Positions 55,445 to 64,000 of a stretch of DNA of 64,000 nucleotides are shown piece by piece. This DNA is from Photobacterium sp. TLY01 (GTDB lineage Bacteria; Pseudomonadota; Gammaproteobacteria; Enterobacterales; Vibrionaceae). The translations under genes were made by a program, and so were the position numbers. Numbering within the stretch: the stretch's first letter is position 1; each line of letters opens with the position of its first letter. The stretch is from positions 682,001-746,000 of the forward strand of contig NZ_CP090365.1 of the NCBI RefSeq assembly GCF_021432065.1. Reading direction: 5' to 3'. The notes beneath the pieces were generated by a model. The model was not told where the DNA came from. It made no database searches and saw nothing but the letters and a program-made list of their open reading frames with translations.

Positions 55445-56779
55445 ATGAAAGCACGTGAAGCGAATTTTGACGGATTGGTAGGGCCTACGCACAACTACAG
55501 TGGTCTGTCGTATGGTAATGTTGCGTCTGCTAAGAATCAGGCGGCACCATCTAATCCGAAACAAGCAGCCAAGCAAGGCCTGGACAAAATGAAGGCCCTG
55601 GCCGACATGGGAATGTTGCAGGGTGTGCTGGCACCGCAAGAGCGTCCAGACGTCCACACTCTGCGCCGTCTGGGTTTCACAGGCAGCGACAAATCTATTA
55701 TTGAACAGGCTGCGAAACAAGCACCGAAAGTGCTGGCCGCATGTTGTTCTGCCTCCAGTATGTGGACCGCGAATGCCGCGACTGTGTCGCCCTCGGCTGA
55801 TACTGCTGACGGCAAGATCCATTTTACACCGGCAAACCTGACCAACAAATTTCACCGTTCTATTGAACATGAAGTGACTGGCCGTATTTTGCGCAGCACC
55901 TTTGCCGATCCTGAATACTTTTCTCACCACTCTGCACTGCCAGCGGTAGAGCACTTTGGCGATGAAGGTGCGGCGAACCACACCCGTTTCTGCAACGAGT
56001 ACGGCGAGCAAGGTGTTGAATTTTTTGTCTTCGGTCGCTATGCCTTTGATACTCGCCACCCGGCACCGAAAGTGTTCCCGGCCCGCCATACGTTTGAAGC
56101 GTGCGAAGCGGTTGCCCGTTTGCATCAGCTGGATCCGGCAAAAGTCGTGATAGCGCAGCAAAATCCGGATGTGATTGATCAGGGCGTTTTCCACAACGAT
56201 GTCATCGCGGTGGGTAATAAAAATATCCTGTTCTGCCACCAGCAGGCGTTTTTGGATCAGCAGGGCACTTACCGTTCTCTGAAAGAGAAAATGGGCGAAG
56301 GCTTCAACATTATTGAAGTTCCTACCAGTGCTGTGTCTGTTGACGACGCTGTCACCAGCTACCTGTTTAACTCACAGCTGATCGAAACCCCGAACGGTGA
56401 AACGCTGTTGGTTCTGCCAGAAGAATGTCGCAAAAACGAGAATGTGTGGCGTTACGTTGAACAACTGATGGCTGACAAGCGCGGTATTGATCAGGTGAAA
56501 GTGTTTGACCTGAAACAAAGCATGGCCAACGGCGGTGGTCCGGCGTGTTTGCGTTTGCGTGTCGTGCTGAATGAACAAGAAGTGCGTGCCGTGAACCCTT
56601 CAACCTTGATGAATGATGGCTTATATGGCCGCCTGAATCAGTGGGTTGATAAGCACTATCGTGATCAGATGGTTGAAGCCGATCTGGCAGATCCTCAGTT
56701 ACTGGATGAATCCCGTGCTGCCCTGGATGAACTGACTCAGATTCTGGCTCTGGGGTCGGTATACCCGTTCCAGCGCTAA
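55445..56779 (+). CDS. astB: N-succinylarginine dihydrolase
   Basis: A 444-residue enzyme that converts N2-succinylarginine to succinylornithine, CO2 and ammonia, the second step of the arginine succinyltransferase pathway. The family begins [20 protein letters not shown]. Catalytic His250 lies in [11 protein letters not shown] and nucleophilic Cys368 in [11 protein letters not shown]. Its ast partners (astA, astC, astD, astE) are not in the window, so astB stands alone. Length is close to E. coli AstB (447). A terminator follows. Confidence 0.95.
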   Translation: MKAREANFDGLVGPTHNYSGLSYGNVASAKNQAAPSNPKQAAKQGLDKMKALADMGMLQGVLAPQERPDVHTLRRLGFTGSDKSIIEQAAKQAPKVLAACCSASSMWTANAATVSPSADTADGKIHFTPANLTNKFHRSIEHEVTGRILRSTFADPEYFSHHSALPAVEHFGDEGAANHTRFCNEYGEQGVEFFVFGRYAFDTRHPAPKVFPARHTFEACEAVARLHQLDPAKVVIAQQNPDVIDQGVFHNDVIAVGNKNILFCHQQAFLDQQGTYRSLKEKMGEGFNIIEVPTSAVSVDDAVTSYLFNSQLIETPNGETLLVLPEECRKNENVWRYVEQLMADKRGIDQVKVFDLKQSMANGGGPACLRLRVVLNEQEVRAVNPSTLMNDGLYGRLNQWVDKHYRDQMVEADLADPQLLDESRAALDELTQILALGSVYPFQR

Positions 56780-56807
56780 GCGCCAGCAAAAGCGATTTCT
56801 CCAAGCA

Positions 56808-56840
56808 AAGCGGTATGCCATCAAGGCTGCCGCTTTTTTC
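56808..56840 (+). terminator. Terminator of astB
   Basis: AAGCGG and GCC (56808-56819) pair with GGC and CCGCTT (56825-56835), with a two-base internal loop, followed by TTTTTTC and further T's. Confidence 0.8.
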
Positions 56841-57075
56841 TTTTTTATCATTCATTTGAATCTGCCCCCATCCGCTGTGTATCCCTCTATACTTGTCAGA
56901 CAGAGTGAAACCATTCCGACGATCAGCCTGGTCATTTTTCGCTATAACGATGTGCCTTTTGATGTCGGGACGGTATGAAATTCGCGCAATCACGCACAGG
57001 ATGAGCACTTAAAATGCGAATAACTATCATTTGTGATATTTTGTTTTCAGACCCTGCTATTTAGGAAGACAGAGA

Positions 57076-58800
57076 ATGAAAGAGTTGATAACACGCTGGT
57101 TAGAAAGAGATCCCGATCCTGCCACCCGGGATGAGCTACAGAACCTGATTGATGCCGGTAATGAGCAGGAACTGACCGAGCGATTCTCTGGTCGCCTCGC
57201 GTTTGGTACCGCGGGTTTAAGGGGCATCGTGGGGGCAGGCCCTAACCGGATGAACAGGCTGGTAATTCAGGAAACCGCGACCGGTCTGGGACAGTATTTA
57301 CAGCAAACCGTGCCGCAGGCGAAATCACAAGGCGTCGTGATTGGGTATGATGGCCGGCCAGATTCAAAAACCTTTGCCCATGATGCTGCTTCTGTTTTAA
57401 CAGCGCAGGGCATCAAGGTTTACCTGACAGTGACGGTCGCGCCCACCCCGTTGGTGGCTTATGGTGTCACAGCCTTAAAGGCCGCTGCGGGTATTGTGGT
57501 TACAGCCAGCCACAACCCACCGGCCTATAACGGGTTTAAAGTGTACTGGAGCAATGGGGCACAGATCATTCCCCCTCATGATAAAGGGATTGCTGCAGCC
57601 ATTGACCAAGCGGCGATTGAACCGCTTGAACTGATGGATCTCAATGAAGCCGGGAACCAGGGGTTACTGGTTTGGCTGGATGATGAGTTTTATAACGATT
57701 ACAGAGAATCCATTAGACAAAGTGCCTTACTGCAAAATTATGCCAAACCCGATCCGATCAGCATTGCTTACACTGCGATGCATGGTGTGGGTGCACAAAT
57801 GGCAGAGACTCTTCTGGCCGACGCCGGATTTACCAAAGTGTACAGTGTCGCCGCGCAGCGAGAACCGGACGGAACCTTCCCCACGGTGAATTTTCCGAAC
57901 CCTGAAGAGCCGGGCGCCATGGATCTGGTGATTGCGGAAGCGGAGAAACACCAGGCGATCCTGGCATGCGCGAACGACCCGGATGCCGACCGTTTTGCGG
58001 TGGCGGTTCGCACCCCTGAAGGGCAGTATAAAATGCTGACCGGCGATCAGGTCGGTGTCTTGCTGGGGCATTATTTGCTGACCAGAGCGAACCCTGGAAC
58101 CAGCCTTGTCGGTACCACGATTGTCTCTTCCAGCCTGTTGCAAAAAGTAGCGTCGCGCGTCGGTGCGGATTACTACCAGACACTGACCGGTTTTAAATGG
58201 CTGACGAATATCGCGATGGAGAAACAGCGTGAAGACAGTTGTTTCCTGTTTGCGTATGAAGAAGCGCTCGGTTATACCGTGGGCAACATGGTATGGGATA
58301 AAGATGGTTTATCGGCCATGCTGGCGTTTGCGCAAATGACGGCTGAGCTGGCTTCGCAAGGTCGTACTGTGTGGGATCAGCTGGAAGCGATTTATCGCGA
58401 GCACGGTCTGTATCTTAATTCACAGGTCAGTATTGCTCTGTCACCAAACTCGCCGCCAATTGGTGACGCTCTGCGTCAACAACCGCCGGAAGAAATTGCC
58501 GGGCGTAATGTTGTGCGGATTGATGATCTGAAATCTTCGACACGCTACAAGGCGGATGGCTCCGTTGAGACGATCGATTTGCCGGCCAGTGATGTGCTGA
58601 TTTATTTCCTGGAAGACGATTCCCGGGTGGTCGTGCGCCCTTCAGGCACAGAGCCTAAGCTGAAATGCTACTACGAGGTGGTTGAGGTCATTGATCAGGT
58701 CGACACCCTGGAACATGCCTATCAGCGTGCGCAGAGCAGCATGGATGAACTGGTACAGCGTCATCAGAACAGTCTGACAGGTCTGACCGACAGGTCATAA
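57076..58800 (+). CDS. Phospho-sugar mutase (alpha-D-phosphohexomutase superfamily, PGM2-like)
   Basis: A 574-residue mutase with the superfamily's four active-site pieces in order: phosphoserine loop VVTASHNPPAYNGFKVY (residue about 145), metal loop ANDPDADRFAV (about 298), sugar loop YEEALGYTVG (about 395), and phosphate loop VVRPSGTEPKLK (about 520). The LAFGTAGLRGIVGAG N-terminus marks the PGM2/PgcA-like group that acts on glucose 1-phosphate or pentose phosphates; the exact substrate is uncertain. The ATG follows AGGAAGACAGAGA. It is monocistronic, with a terminator. Confidence 0.9.
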   Translation: MKELITRWLERDPDPATRDELQNLIDAGNEQELTERFSGRLAFGTAGLRGIVGAGPNRMNRLVIQETATGLGQYLQQTVPQAKSQGVVIGYDGRPDSKTFAHDAASVLTAQGIKVYLTVTVAPTPLVAYGVTALKAAAGIVVTASHNPPAYNGFKVYWSNGAQIIPPHDKGIAAAIDQAAIEPLELMDLNEAGNQGLLVWLDDEFYNDYRESIRQSALLQNYAKPDPISIAYTAMHGVGAQMAETLLADAGFTKVYSVAAQREPDGTFPTVNFPNPEEPGAMDLVIAEAEKHQAILACANDPDADRFAVAVRTPEGQYKMLTGDQVGVLLGHYLLTRANPGTSLVGTTIVSSSLLQKVASRVGADYYQTLTGFKWLTNIAMEKQREDSCFLFAYEEALGYTVGNMVWDKDGLSAMLAFAQMTAELASQGRTVWDQLEAIYREHGLYLNSQVSIALSPNSPPIGDALRQQPPEEIAGRNVVRIDDLKSSTRYKADGSVETIDLPASDVLIYFLEDDSRVVVRPSGTEPKLKCYYEVVEVIDQVDTLEHAYQRAQSSMDELVQRHQNSLTGLTDRS

Positions 58801-58822
58801 CTGGTGGTTGCCTGAACAGAAG

Positions 58823-58852
58823 AACGCCAGCTTTGCCGCTGGCGTTTGTTTA
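58823..58852 (+). terminator. Terminator of the phospho-sugar mutase
   Basis: AACGCCAGC (58823-58831) pairs perfectly with GCTGGCGTT (58838-58846), then TTGTTTATT. Confidence 0.82.
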
Positions 58853-58919
58853 TTGATATCTGCGGGCACGGTCAGGTGCAACGTTGCTTGCTGCTGACGC
58901 CAAGGGTTGGCCTGGCAGG

Positions 58920-59375
58920 TTATGAATCTGACGCGTGACCGCTCAGGCTGGCATAACGGTGCAGCAGCTCCGTCAGCGACGTAATCCAGCCGAAGGTATC
59001 TGACGGCGCGTTCTTCAGCAGTTTTTCAACTTCCTGACAATGCTGTTCAAGCGTGACAACTTCTTCCATCTGGAAAGCCATGGCATAAAAATGCCAGAGC
59101 AGTAGCCGTGTCATTCTTTCGGTATTTTGTTTCGCCTGCTCCGAGCCGGAAAAGGCGGAAGAGACTTCTCCTAAGGCTATTGCCGACATTCTGAGCATGG
59201 CATCAAATTGCGCAGCACGCAGGCGATCAGCCGTCTGGGTTTCCTCTGGCTCAAAGGTAAACAATTCTTCCATGACGTCTTCAGGCACCATACGGCTGAG
59301 GATACGCTGGCTGAACTCTTCCAATTCGTGGCGGGGCATAGTGAGCAGACAGTTAAATGTGTAATCCCGTTGCAT
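58920..59375 (-). CDS. Hypothetical cytoplasmic protein
   Basis: A 151-residue, mostly helical acidic protein. It begins MQRDYTFNCLLTMPRHELEEFSQRILSRMVPEDVMEELF and has no signal peptide or membrane segment. The helix ERMTRLLLWHFYAMAFQMEEVVTLEQHCQEVEKLL could form a dimer surface. No family was recognised. I used the ATG at 59373-59375 after CGGAGAAAGAGAGCA; the frame runs 42 codons further upstream without support. It is divergent from mrcB. Confidence 0.65.
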   Translation of the reverse strand: MQRDYTFNCLLTMPRHELEEFSQRILSRMVPEDVMEELFTFEPEETQTADRLRAAQFDAMLRMSAIALGEVSSAFSGSEQAKQNTERMTRLLLWHFYAMAFQMEEVVTLEQHCQEVEKLLKNAPSDTFGWITSLTELLHRYASLSGHASDS

Positions 59376-59613
59376 TGCTCTCTTTCTCCGGTAAGGCTGC
59401 AATTTCGAATGGCCCGTATTTTGCGTGATGATGTGAAGAAATACTACCGCTGTCATTCGGTTACAGCGCTGAAACCCTTTACAGACGCGGTCTGGCGCCA
59501 TTTAGTTGACACAGGATTGACAAAAAATGAGCAAAATTTAGCTATCTTGCATGCCACAAAGTAATCTAATTATGCTGAATGTGCATATTCAGCTGCGAAC
59601 GAAGATGAAGGTC

Positions 59614-61947
59614 ATGACAGAGTCTGAACAACAATCTGCCCATACTTCAGCCCGATATCTACCGGGTAAGAATTCTGATGGGGGCGAGCCGCCACGTCGT
59701 AGTAAGTGGAAAATTCTGCTTGTCCTTATTGTATTCAGTGGTCTGGCGGCCCTGGGGGGACTGGGCTGGACGCTGAATAATCAGATAGCGGAAAAATTTG
59801 CCGGCCAGCTCTGGCAGTTACCCTCTGTGGTCTATGCCCGGGAACTGGTGCTGGAACCTGGAGCACAGGTGCGCTACGAGGATTTGGTGAAGGAACTGAA
59901 AGCCCTGAACTACCGTAAGGTCAGCAAACCGACGCGGGTGGGGGAATACAGTACCAGTCGTTTGAAAGTGGAATTTATTCGTCGCCCTTTCCAGTCACGC
60001 AGTGGTCCGCAGCAAGCACGTCATGTGATTGCGGAATTTAATTACGGTTCGGTGAAGCGTGTTGTCGATGCGAATACGCACCGGGAATACGGTATTTTTT
60101 CTGTTGAGCCGCAAATGCTCGGTATGCTGGAAACGGACTCCAATGAGTTGCGTCTGTACAAGCCGAAGTCAGAGCTGCCTTCAACCCTGATTGATGCACT
60201 GCTCGCAACAGAAGACCGTGATTTTTATACCCATGACGGTGTGTCTGTGATTGCCATCGGACGCGCGTTTCTGGCAAACATGAAAGCGGGACGGACGGTT
60301 CAGGGCGGCAGTACCCTGACACAGCAGTTGGCGAAAAACCTGTTTTTATCCAGTGAGCGCAGCCTGTGGCGGAAGTTTAAAGAAGCTTACATGGCGTTGA
60401 TCATTGATTACCGCTATAACAAAGACGAAATTCTTGATGCGTACTTAAATCAGGTTTATCTGGCGCAAAGTGGCTCGGATGCGGTGCACGGATTTGCGCT
60501 TGGATCGCGTTTCTATTTCGGTCTGCCATTGTCTGAGCTGCGTATTGATCAACAGGCGCTCCTGGTCGGTATGGTGAAAGGGCCGTCTTACTATAACCCC
60601 TGGCGTTATCCGGAGCGTGCGAAAGAACGCCGGGATCTGGTGCTCAGCCTGCTGCGTGACACTCAGAAGATTGATGATGAGACGTACAAGAAAGCCATCA
60701 AACAAGATTTGGATTTACAGCCTAAAGGCCATGTCGCAAGCCGACAGCCTGCTTTCTTCAGTTTGTTGAAGCAAGAGCTGAACAAACGCGTCAGCCAGGG
60801 TTATCAGCCTGGTCTGGGTTTGCGTGTTTATACCACGCTGGATCCGATTTCTCAGGCCAGTGCCGAGAGCGTGGTACGCGAAAAAATGGTGGCGCTCAAA
60901 AAGCAGCACGGCAAACAGCTTGAAACCGCAGTGGTGGTTGCCGATCGCCAGACCGGTGAAATCCGCGCCATGGTCGGTGGCAGCCGTCCGGAGTTTGATG
61001 GATTCAACCGCGCGCTTGATGCCCGACGTCAGATAGGCTCTGTCGTGAAACCAGCGGTTTATTTGTCGGCACTGGCACGGCCGGAGCGCTTCAGCCTGGC
61101 CAGCAATCTGGATGACAAACCGCTGACGCTGACTGATGAAAAAGGAAAAACCTGGTCGCCACGCAATTATGATCGCCAGTTTCGCGGTGAAGTGCCTTTG
61201 GTTCAGGCCCTGGCACGTTCATACAACATCCCGACAGTGAATCTGGGGATGTCAGTCGGCTTGGATAATGTGGTAGATACCTTAGTGGATCTCGGCGTTG
61301 ATCGTGGTCAGATCCCTCAGGTGCCGGCCATTTTGCTGGGTGCTTTTACGCTGTCGCCGTATGAAGTGACGCAAATGTACCAGACCATTGCCAATGAAGG
61401 TCGCCGCAGCGAACTCACGGCTTTGAGTGCGGTGACCGATCGCGATGGTGAGATGATTTATCAGGCACTGCCGACGGCGAAACAAGTGGTCTCTAAACAG
61501 TCGGCCTGGCTGACCATGTATGCCATGCAGAAAGTGGTCTCTGAAGGCACAGCCCGTTATCTGGACTCTATCCTGCCGTCATTGAAGCTGGCCGGAAAAA
61601 CCGGTACGTCTGATGAAGGCCGCGATTCCTGGTATGTCGGCGTTGATGGTCGTGAAGTTGTGACTGTGTGGATGGGCCGGGATGACAATAAAAATGTCAA
61701 GCTGACCGGATCGTCAGGTCCGCTGCGTCTGTATGCGGATTATATACAGCGTCGCGATCCTGAACCGGTCAAGTTGCAGGAACCTGAGAAGATTACGGAT
61801 GTGGCCTACCAGGTGAACCAGCAAGGTGGCCTGACGCAGGCTTGTATCGGCCAGGTGCAATTGCCTGTCTGGGATAAAGACGGCCGTCAGTCTCAGGGCT
61901 GTGAAAATAAAGTCTCTACCATTATTCGTTCGATCTTTAATTGGTAG
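59614..61947 (+). CDS. mrcB: Penicillin-binding protein 1B (bifunctional peptidoglycan synthase)
   Basis: A 777-residue class A PBP that polymerises and cross-links peptidoglycan. In order: a short cytoplasmic tail (RRSKWK), one membrane anchor (ILLVLIVFSGLAALGGLGWTL), the UB2H domain that binds LpoB-type activators (about 60-150), the GT51 domain with LLATEDRDFYTHDGV and GGSTLTQQLAKNLF, and the transpeptidase with nucleophile motif QIGSVVKPAV, SYN, and KTGTSDE. The start is uncertain: ATG 59614 is preceded by only a weak AAGG; ATGs at 59605 and 59551 are alternatives. A strong terminator follows. Confidence 0.93.
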   Translation: MTESEQQSAHTSARYLPGKNSDGGEPPRRSKWKILLVLIVFSGLAALGGLGWTLNNQIAEKFAGQLWQLPSVVYARELVLEPGAQVRYEDLVKELKALNYRKVSKPTRVGEYSTSRLKVEFIRRPFQSRSGPQQARHVIAEFNYGSVKRVVDANTHREYGIFSVEPQMLGMLETDSNELRLYKPKSELPSTLIDALLATEDRDFYTHDGVSVIAIGRAFLANMKAGRTVQGGSTLTQQLAKNLFLSSERSLWRKFKEAYMALIIDYRYNKDEILDAYLNQVYLAQSGSDAVHGFALGSRFYFGLPLSELRIDQQALLVGMVKGPSYYNPWRYPERAKERRDLVLSLLRDTQKIDDETYKKAIKQDLDLQPKGHVASRQPAFFSLLKQELNKRVSQGYQPGLGLRVYTTLDPISQASAESVVREKMVALKKQHGKQLETAVVVADRQTGEIRAMVGGSRPEFDGFNRALDARRQIGSVVKPAVYLSALARPERFSLASNLDDKPLTLTDEKGKTWSPRNYDRQFRGEVPLVQALARSYNIPTVNLGMSVGLDNVVDTLVDLGVDRGQIPQVPAILLGAFTLSPYEVTQMYQTIANEGRRSELTALSAVTDRDGEMIYQALPTAKQVVSKQSAWLTMYAMQKVVSEGTARYLDSILPSLKLAGKTGTSDEGRDSWYVGVDGREVVTVWMGRDDNKNVKLTGSSGPLRLYADYIQRRDPEPVKLQEPEKITDVAYQVNQQGGLTQACIGQVQLPVWDKDGRQSQGCENKVSTIIRSIFNW

Positions 61948-61967
61948 CAGTAACTGAAAATTGTCAG

Positions 61968-61998
61968 CGGGTCGGTTACAATGCCGACCCGTTTTTTT
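61968..61998 (+). terminator. Intrinsic terminator of mrcB
   Basis: CGGGTCGG (61968-61975) pairs perfectly with CCGACCCG (61984-61991) across an eight-base loop, followed by seven T's. Confidence 0.9.
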
Positions 61999-62017
61999 AT
62001 CTCAAGAGTAACGTTTT

Positions 62018-62551
62018 ATGCGGCTTCTTAAGCGTACGGTTCACCCTGATATCTCTGACTTCAGTGGTTCGGTGTTTTACCGCGAAGCAGCCAGGGCAAT
62101 TATTCTCGATGGCGACAAGATTCTGATGCTGTACACCGCAAGGTATCACGACTACACCTTACCCGGTGGCGGTATTGATGAAGGGGAAGAGATTGAAGCC
62201 GGGCTGATCCGTGAGCTTCAGGAGGAAACCGGCGCCCGTCATATCCGTGACATTGTCCCTTTTGGCCTTTATGAAGAGTATCGGCCCTGGTACAAACCGG
62301 ACTTTGATATCATGCATATGAAATCATTCTGCTTCACCTGCCGTATCGACAGTCAGTTAGGCGACACGCAACTGGAAAGCTATGAAATCCAAAATGGTAT
62401 GAAGCCGGTCTGGATCAATATCCATGAGGCGATTGCGCACAACCAGGAAACGATCGCTAAAAGTGAGAAAAAAGGGCTGTCTGTTGAGCGCGAGCTGTTT
62501 TTACTTCAATGTATCCGTGATGAGCTGCTGACGGTAACTAAGGCAGTGTGA
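62018..62551 (+). CDS. Nudix hydrolase
   Basis: A 177-residue Nudix-fold pyrophosphohydrolase. The Nudix box is clear: GGGIDEGEEIEAGLIRELQEETGA, matching GX5EX7REUXEEXGU, near residues 48-71, with the metal-binding Glu residues intact. The N-terminal strand region is ARAIILDGDKILMLYTARYHDY. The substrate (a nucleoside diphosphate linked to another group) cannot be told. The start follows TCAAGAGTAACGTTTT. It lies between mrcB and a YceI gene. Confidence 0.9.
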   Translation: MRLLKRTVHPDISDFSGSVFYREAARAIILDGDKILMLYTARYHDYTLPGGGIDEGEEIEAGLIRELQEETGARHIRDIVPFGLYEEYRPWYKPDFDIMHMKSFCFTCRIDSQLGDTQLESYEIQNGMKPVWINIHEAIAHNQETIAKSEKKGLSVERELFLLQCIRDELLTVTKAV

Positions 62552-62706
62552 CTTCGGTGTTGTACTACAAGCAACTCATTGATTCGATTTAACAACACAG
62601 AAAGTGAATTCGCTCGATAAATGGCAACTTCACAGTTATTTTACACGCCAAACAGACAGAAACTGCCTATGATTATATCCATGTCATCGTATTTCTGGAG
62701 ATAGTT

Positions 62707-63294
62707 ATGGCTTTATCAGTTCGCAACATGGTTTTTGTCGCTCTGGCGGTGTTTCCTCTCTGCGCATCAGCAGCCTGGAAACTGGATAACAGCCAATCGC
62801 AACTGCGATTTTTATCCGTAAAAAATAACAGTGTGATTGAGCAGCATTCATTTAAAGAATTTGAAGGCTCTATCACGGATCAGGGTAAGGTGCAGGTGAT
62901 GCTGGATTTATCCAGTGTGGACACACAAATCCCAATTCGTGATGAACGTATGAAATCGATGCTGTTCAACGTGGCTGATTTTCCTAAAGCGATGCTGGAA
63001 GGCGAGGTCGATGTAACCGGGCTGTCGGATCTGAAACCGGGAGAAACACTGACGCAGCAAGTCTCCCTGAAGCTCAACCTTCATGGGGCGATTAATCCGG
63101 TTAATGCGGACTTACGGATTACACGCCTGGTTGACGACACACTGATGGTCAGCAGCCAGAGCCCGATTGTCATTGATGCGAAAGCTTTCGGCTTAGAAAA
63201 GGGAATTACCGCGCTGCAGGAAGTCGCGAATTTGAATGGCATACTGCCAAGTGTTCCTGTCTTTGTGAATCTGGCATTCGTACCTGAGTCATAA
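62707..63294 (+). CDS. YceI family periplasmic protein
   Basis: A 195-residue secreted protein. The signal peptide ends at ASA-AW (residue 22). The mature part has the YceI beta-barrel pattern: AWKLDNSQSQLRFLSVKNNSV at the start, DLSSVDTQIPIRDERMKSMLFNVADFP (the conserved D-x-R-D motif region), then alternating strands ending in VPVFVNLAFVPES. Family members bind polyisoprenoids or fatty acids and are often induced by base or osmotic stress. CTGGAGATAGTT precedes the ATG. Confidence 0.88.
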   Translation: MALSVRNMVFVALAVFPLCASAAWKLDNSQSQLRFLSVKNNSVIEQHSFKEFEGSITDQGKVQVMLDLSSVDTQIPIRDERMKSMLFNVADFPKAMLEGEVDVTGLSDLKPGETLTQQVSLKLNLHGAINPVNADLRITRLVDDTLMVSSQSPIVIDAKAFGLEKGITALQEVANLNGILPSVPVFVNLAFVPES

Positions 63295-63373
63295 TAACCC
63301 GCTGAATTTTTTGACCTTGACGGTCACGCTCATTATGCTCTTGCCATATTCACAGTGAATACAGGGAGTGGTT

Positions 63374-63991
63374 ATGAAGAGCGTGACAGTCAATGGCAAA
63401 CCAGTTCAGCCGGGTAAAGTGATTTGTATCGGCCGAAATTATGTCGCCCATATTGAAGAGTTAGGGAATGAAATACCCGAGGAAATGGTTATTTTCATGA
63501 AACCTAACACGGCGATTGGGACTGAATTACACGCCACCCACGGTGGTGAAGTGCTGCATTATGAAGCCGAAATCGCGTATCTCTATCATGGTGGCCGGTT
63601 CAGCGCGGCAGCGCTGGGATTGGATCTCACCAAGCGTGATCTGCAGTCTAAACTGAAAGACAAAGGTTTACCGTGGGAACGCAGTAAGGTGTTCGAAGGC
63701 GCCGCCCTGTTCAGTGAATTCGTTGCGTTGCCTGATTCTGACGCCCCGCTTGGCTTGTCGCTACACATTGATGGCACCCTGATTCAGAAAGGGGATACGA
63801 GCCTTATGCTTTACTCACCGGCAGTTATCCTGGCTGAAGTGCAGAAAGTCATACCGCTTGAAGATGGCGATGTGGTGATGACCGGGACGCCCAAAGGGGT
63901 GGGTCAGGTTCAAGCCGGGCAAGAATTTATGGGGGCATTAAGCTGTCGTGAGCAAGCGTTGGTCAGCGTATGCTGGAAAGCAGCAGACTGA
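63374..63991 (+). CDS. FAH-family hydrolase/isomerase (YcgM-like)
   Basis: A 205-residue fumarylacetoacetate hydrolase-fold enzyme of the short type. The conserved core is present: KVICIGRNYVAHIEELGNEIPEEMVIFMKPNTAIG, HYEAEIAYLYHGGRF with metal-binding Glu residues, LDLTKRDLQSKLKDKGLPWERSKVFEGA, and VVMTGTPKGVGQVQAG. Members such as acylpyruvate hydrolase act on small acylpyruvates or decarboxylate oxaloacetate. I used the ATG at 63374 after AGGGAGTGGTT. It is not clustered with the tyrosine-degradation fahA at 44-45 kb. Confidence 0.87.
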   Translation: MKSVTVNGKPVQPGKVICIGRNYVAHIEELGNEIPEEMVIFMKPNTAIGTELHATHGGEVLHYEAEIAYLYHGGRFSAAALGLDLTKRDLQSKLKDKGLPWERSKVFEGAALFSEFVALPDSDAPLGLSLHIDGTLIQKGDTSLMLYSPAVILAEVQKVIPLEDGDVVMTGTPKGVGQVQAGQEFMGALSCREQALVSVCWKAAD

Positions 63992-64000
63992 CACCGGGTT

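Overview
The window looks like the chromosome of a halophilic or marine gammaproteobacterium of the Vibrionaceae. A Photobacterium-like genome fits best. This is inferred from the gene repertoire (ectoine breakdown, rbsDACBKR, phhAB with hmgA/fahA/maiA, an orphan astB, an mrcB-type PBP1b) and the moderate base composition, not from a marker gene. I saw no rRNA, tRNA, CRISPR array, prophage or intact insertion sequence. Most of the window is ordinary, densely packed core metabolism with clear ribosome binding sites and several textbook terminators.

Layout. 1-3.3 kb: tail of an ectoine-catabolic operon (a DoeD-type transaminase with a one-base frameshift, ectoine hydrolase DoeA, aldehyde dehydrogenase), facing an MFS transporter. 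4.8-12.5 kb: DoxX and pirin, mog, an adenine deaminase, glutathione peroxidase, a CHAD protein, and hpd. 12.6-17.4 kb: poorly characterised genes (a large lipoprotein, a membrane/coiled-coil protein, a CbrC-like protein, a thioesterase). 17.5-23.8 kb: the complete ribose operon rbsDACBKR with an RbsR operator in front. 23.9-30.8 kb: an Lrp regulator divergent from a LysE exporter, a TldD/PmbA pair, a CobW-family GTPase, and a DUF4239-like membrane protein. 31.2-34.3 kb: an AT-richer accessory stretch with an NTF2-like protein, two GNAT acetyltransferases and an SDR whose catalytic Tyr is Phe. 34.3-41.6 kb: a secreted alkylsulfatase with a small exported partner, a LysR regulator, the glutathione-dependent formaldehyde detoxification pair frmA-frmB, a NYN-domain protein, and an Xre/RES toxin-antitoxin pair. 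41.6-48.3 kb: the phenylalanine/tyrosine degradation locus (acetoacetyl-CoA synthetase, maiA, fahA, hmgA leftward; phhA-phhB rightward) with a near-perfect TyrR/PhhR box between the two arms. 48.7-64 kb: metC, tag, a cation efflux pump, an SMR transporter, astB, a phospho-sugar mutase, mrcB, a Nudix hydrolase, a YceI protein and a FAH-family enzyme.

How the genes work together. phhA/phhB make tyrosine from phenylalanine. hpd (30 kb away) makes homogentisate, hmgA-maiA-fahA break it to fumarate and acetoacetate, and the synthetase activates acetoacetate to acetoacetyl-CoA. The ectoine genes, ribose operon and astB are further routes for scavenging carbon and nitrogen.

The most distinctive non-coding feature is a pair of about 160-bp repeats built from three GC-rich hairpins. 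One lies between the CbrC-like gene and the thioesterase; the other, in inverted orientation, lies inside the ribose operon between rbsB and rbsK. No wholly new system is evident. The best leads are that repeat family, the uncharacterised 376-residue membrane/coiled-coil protein, the Tyr-less SDR in the accessory stretch, and the paired operator in front of the RES/Xre module.
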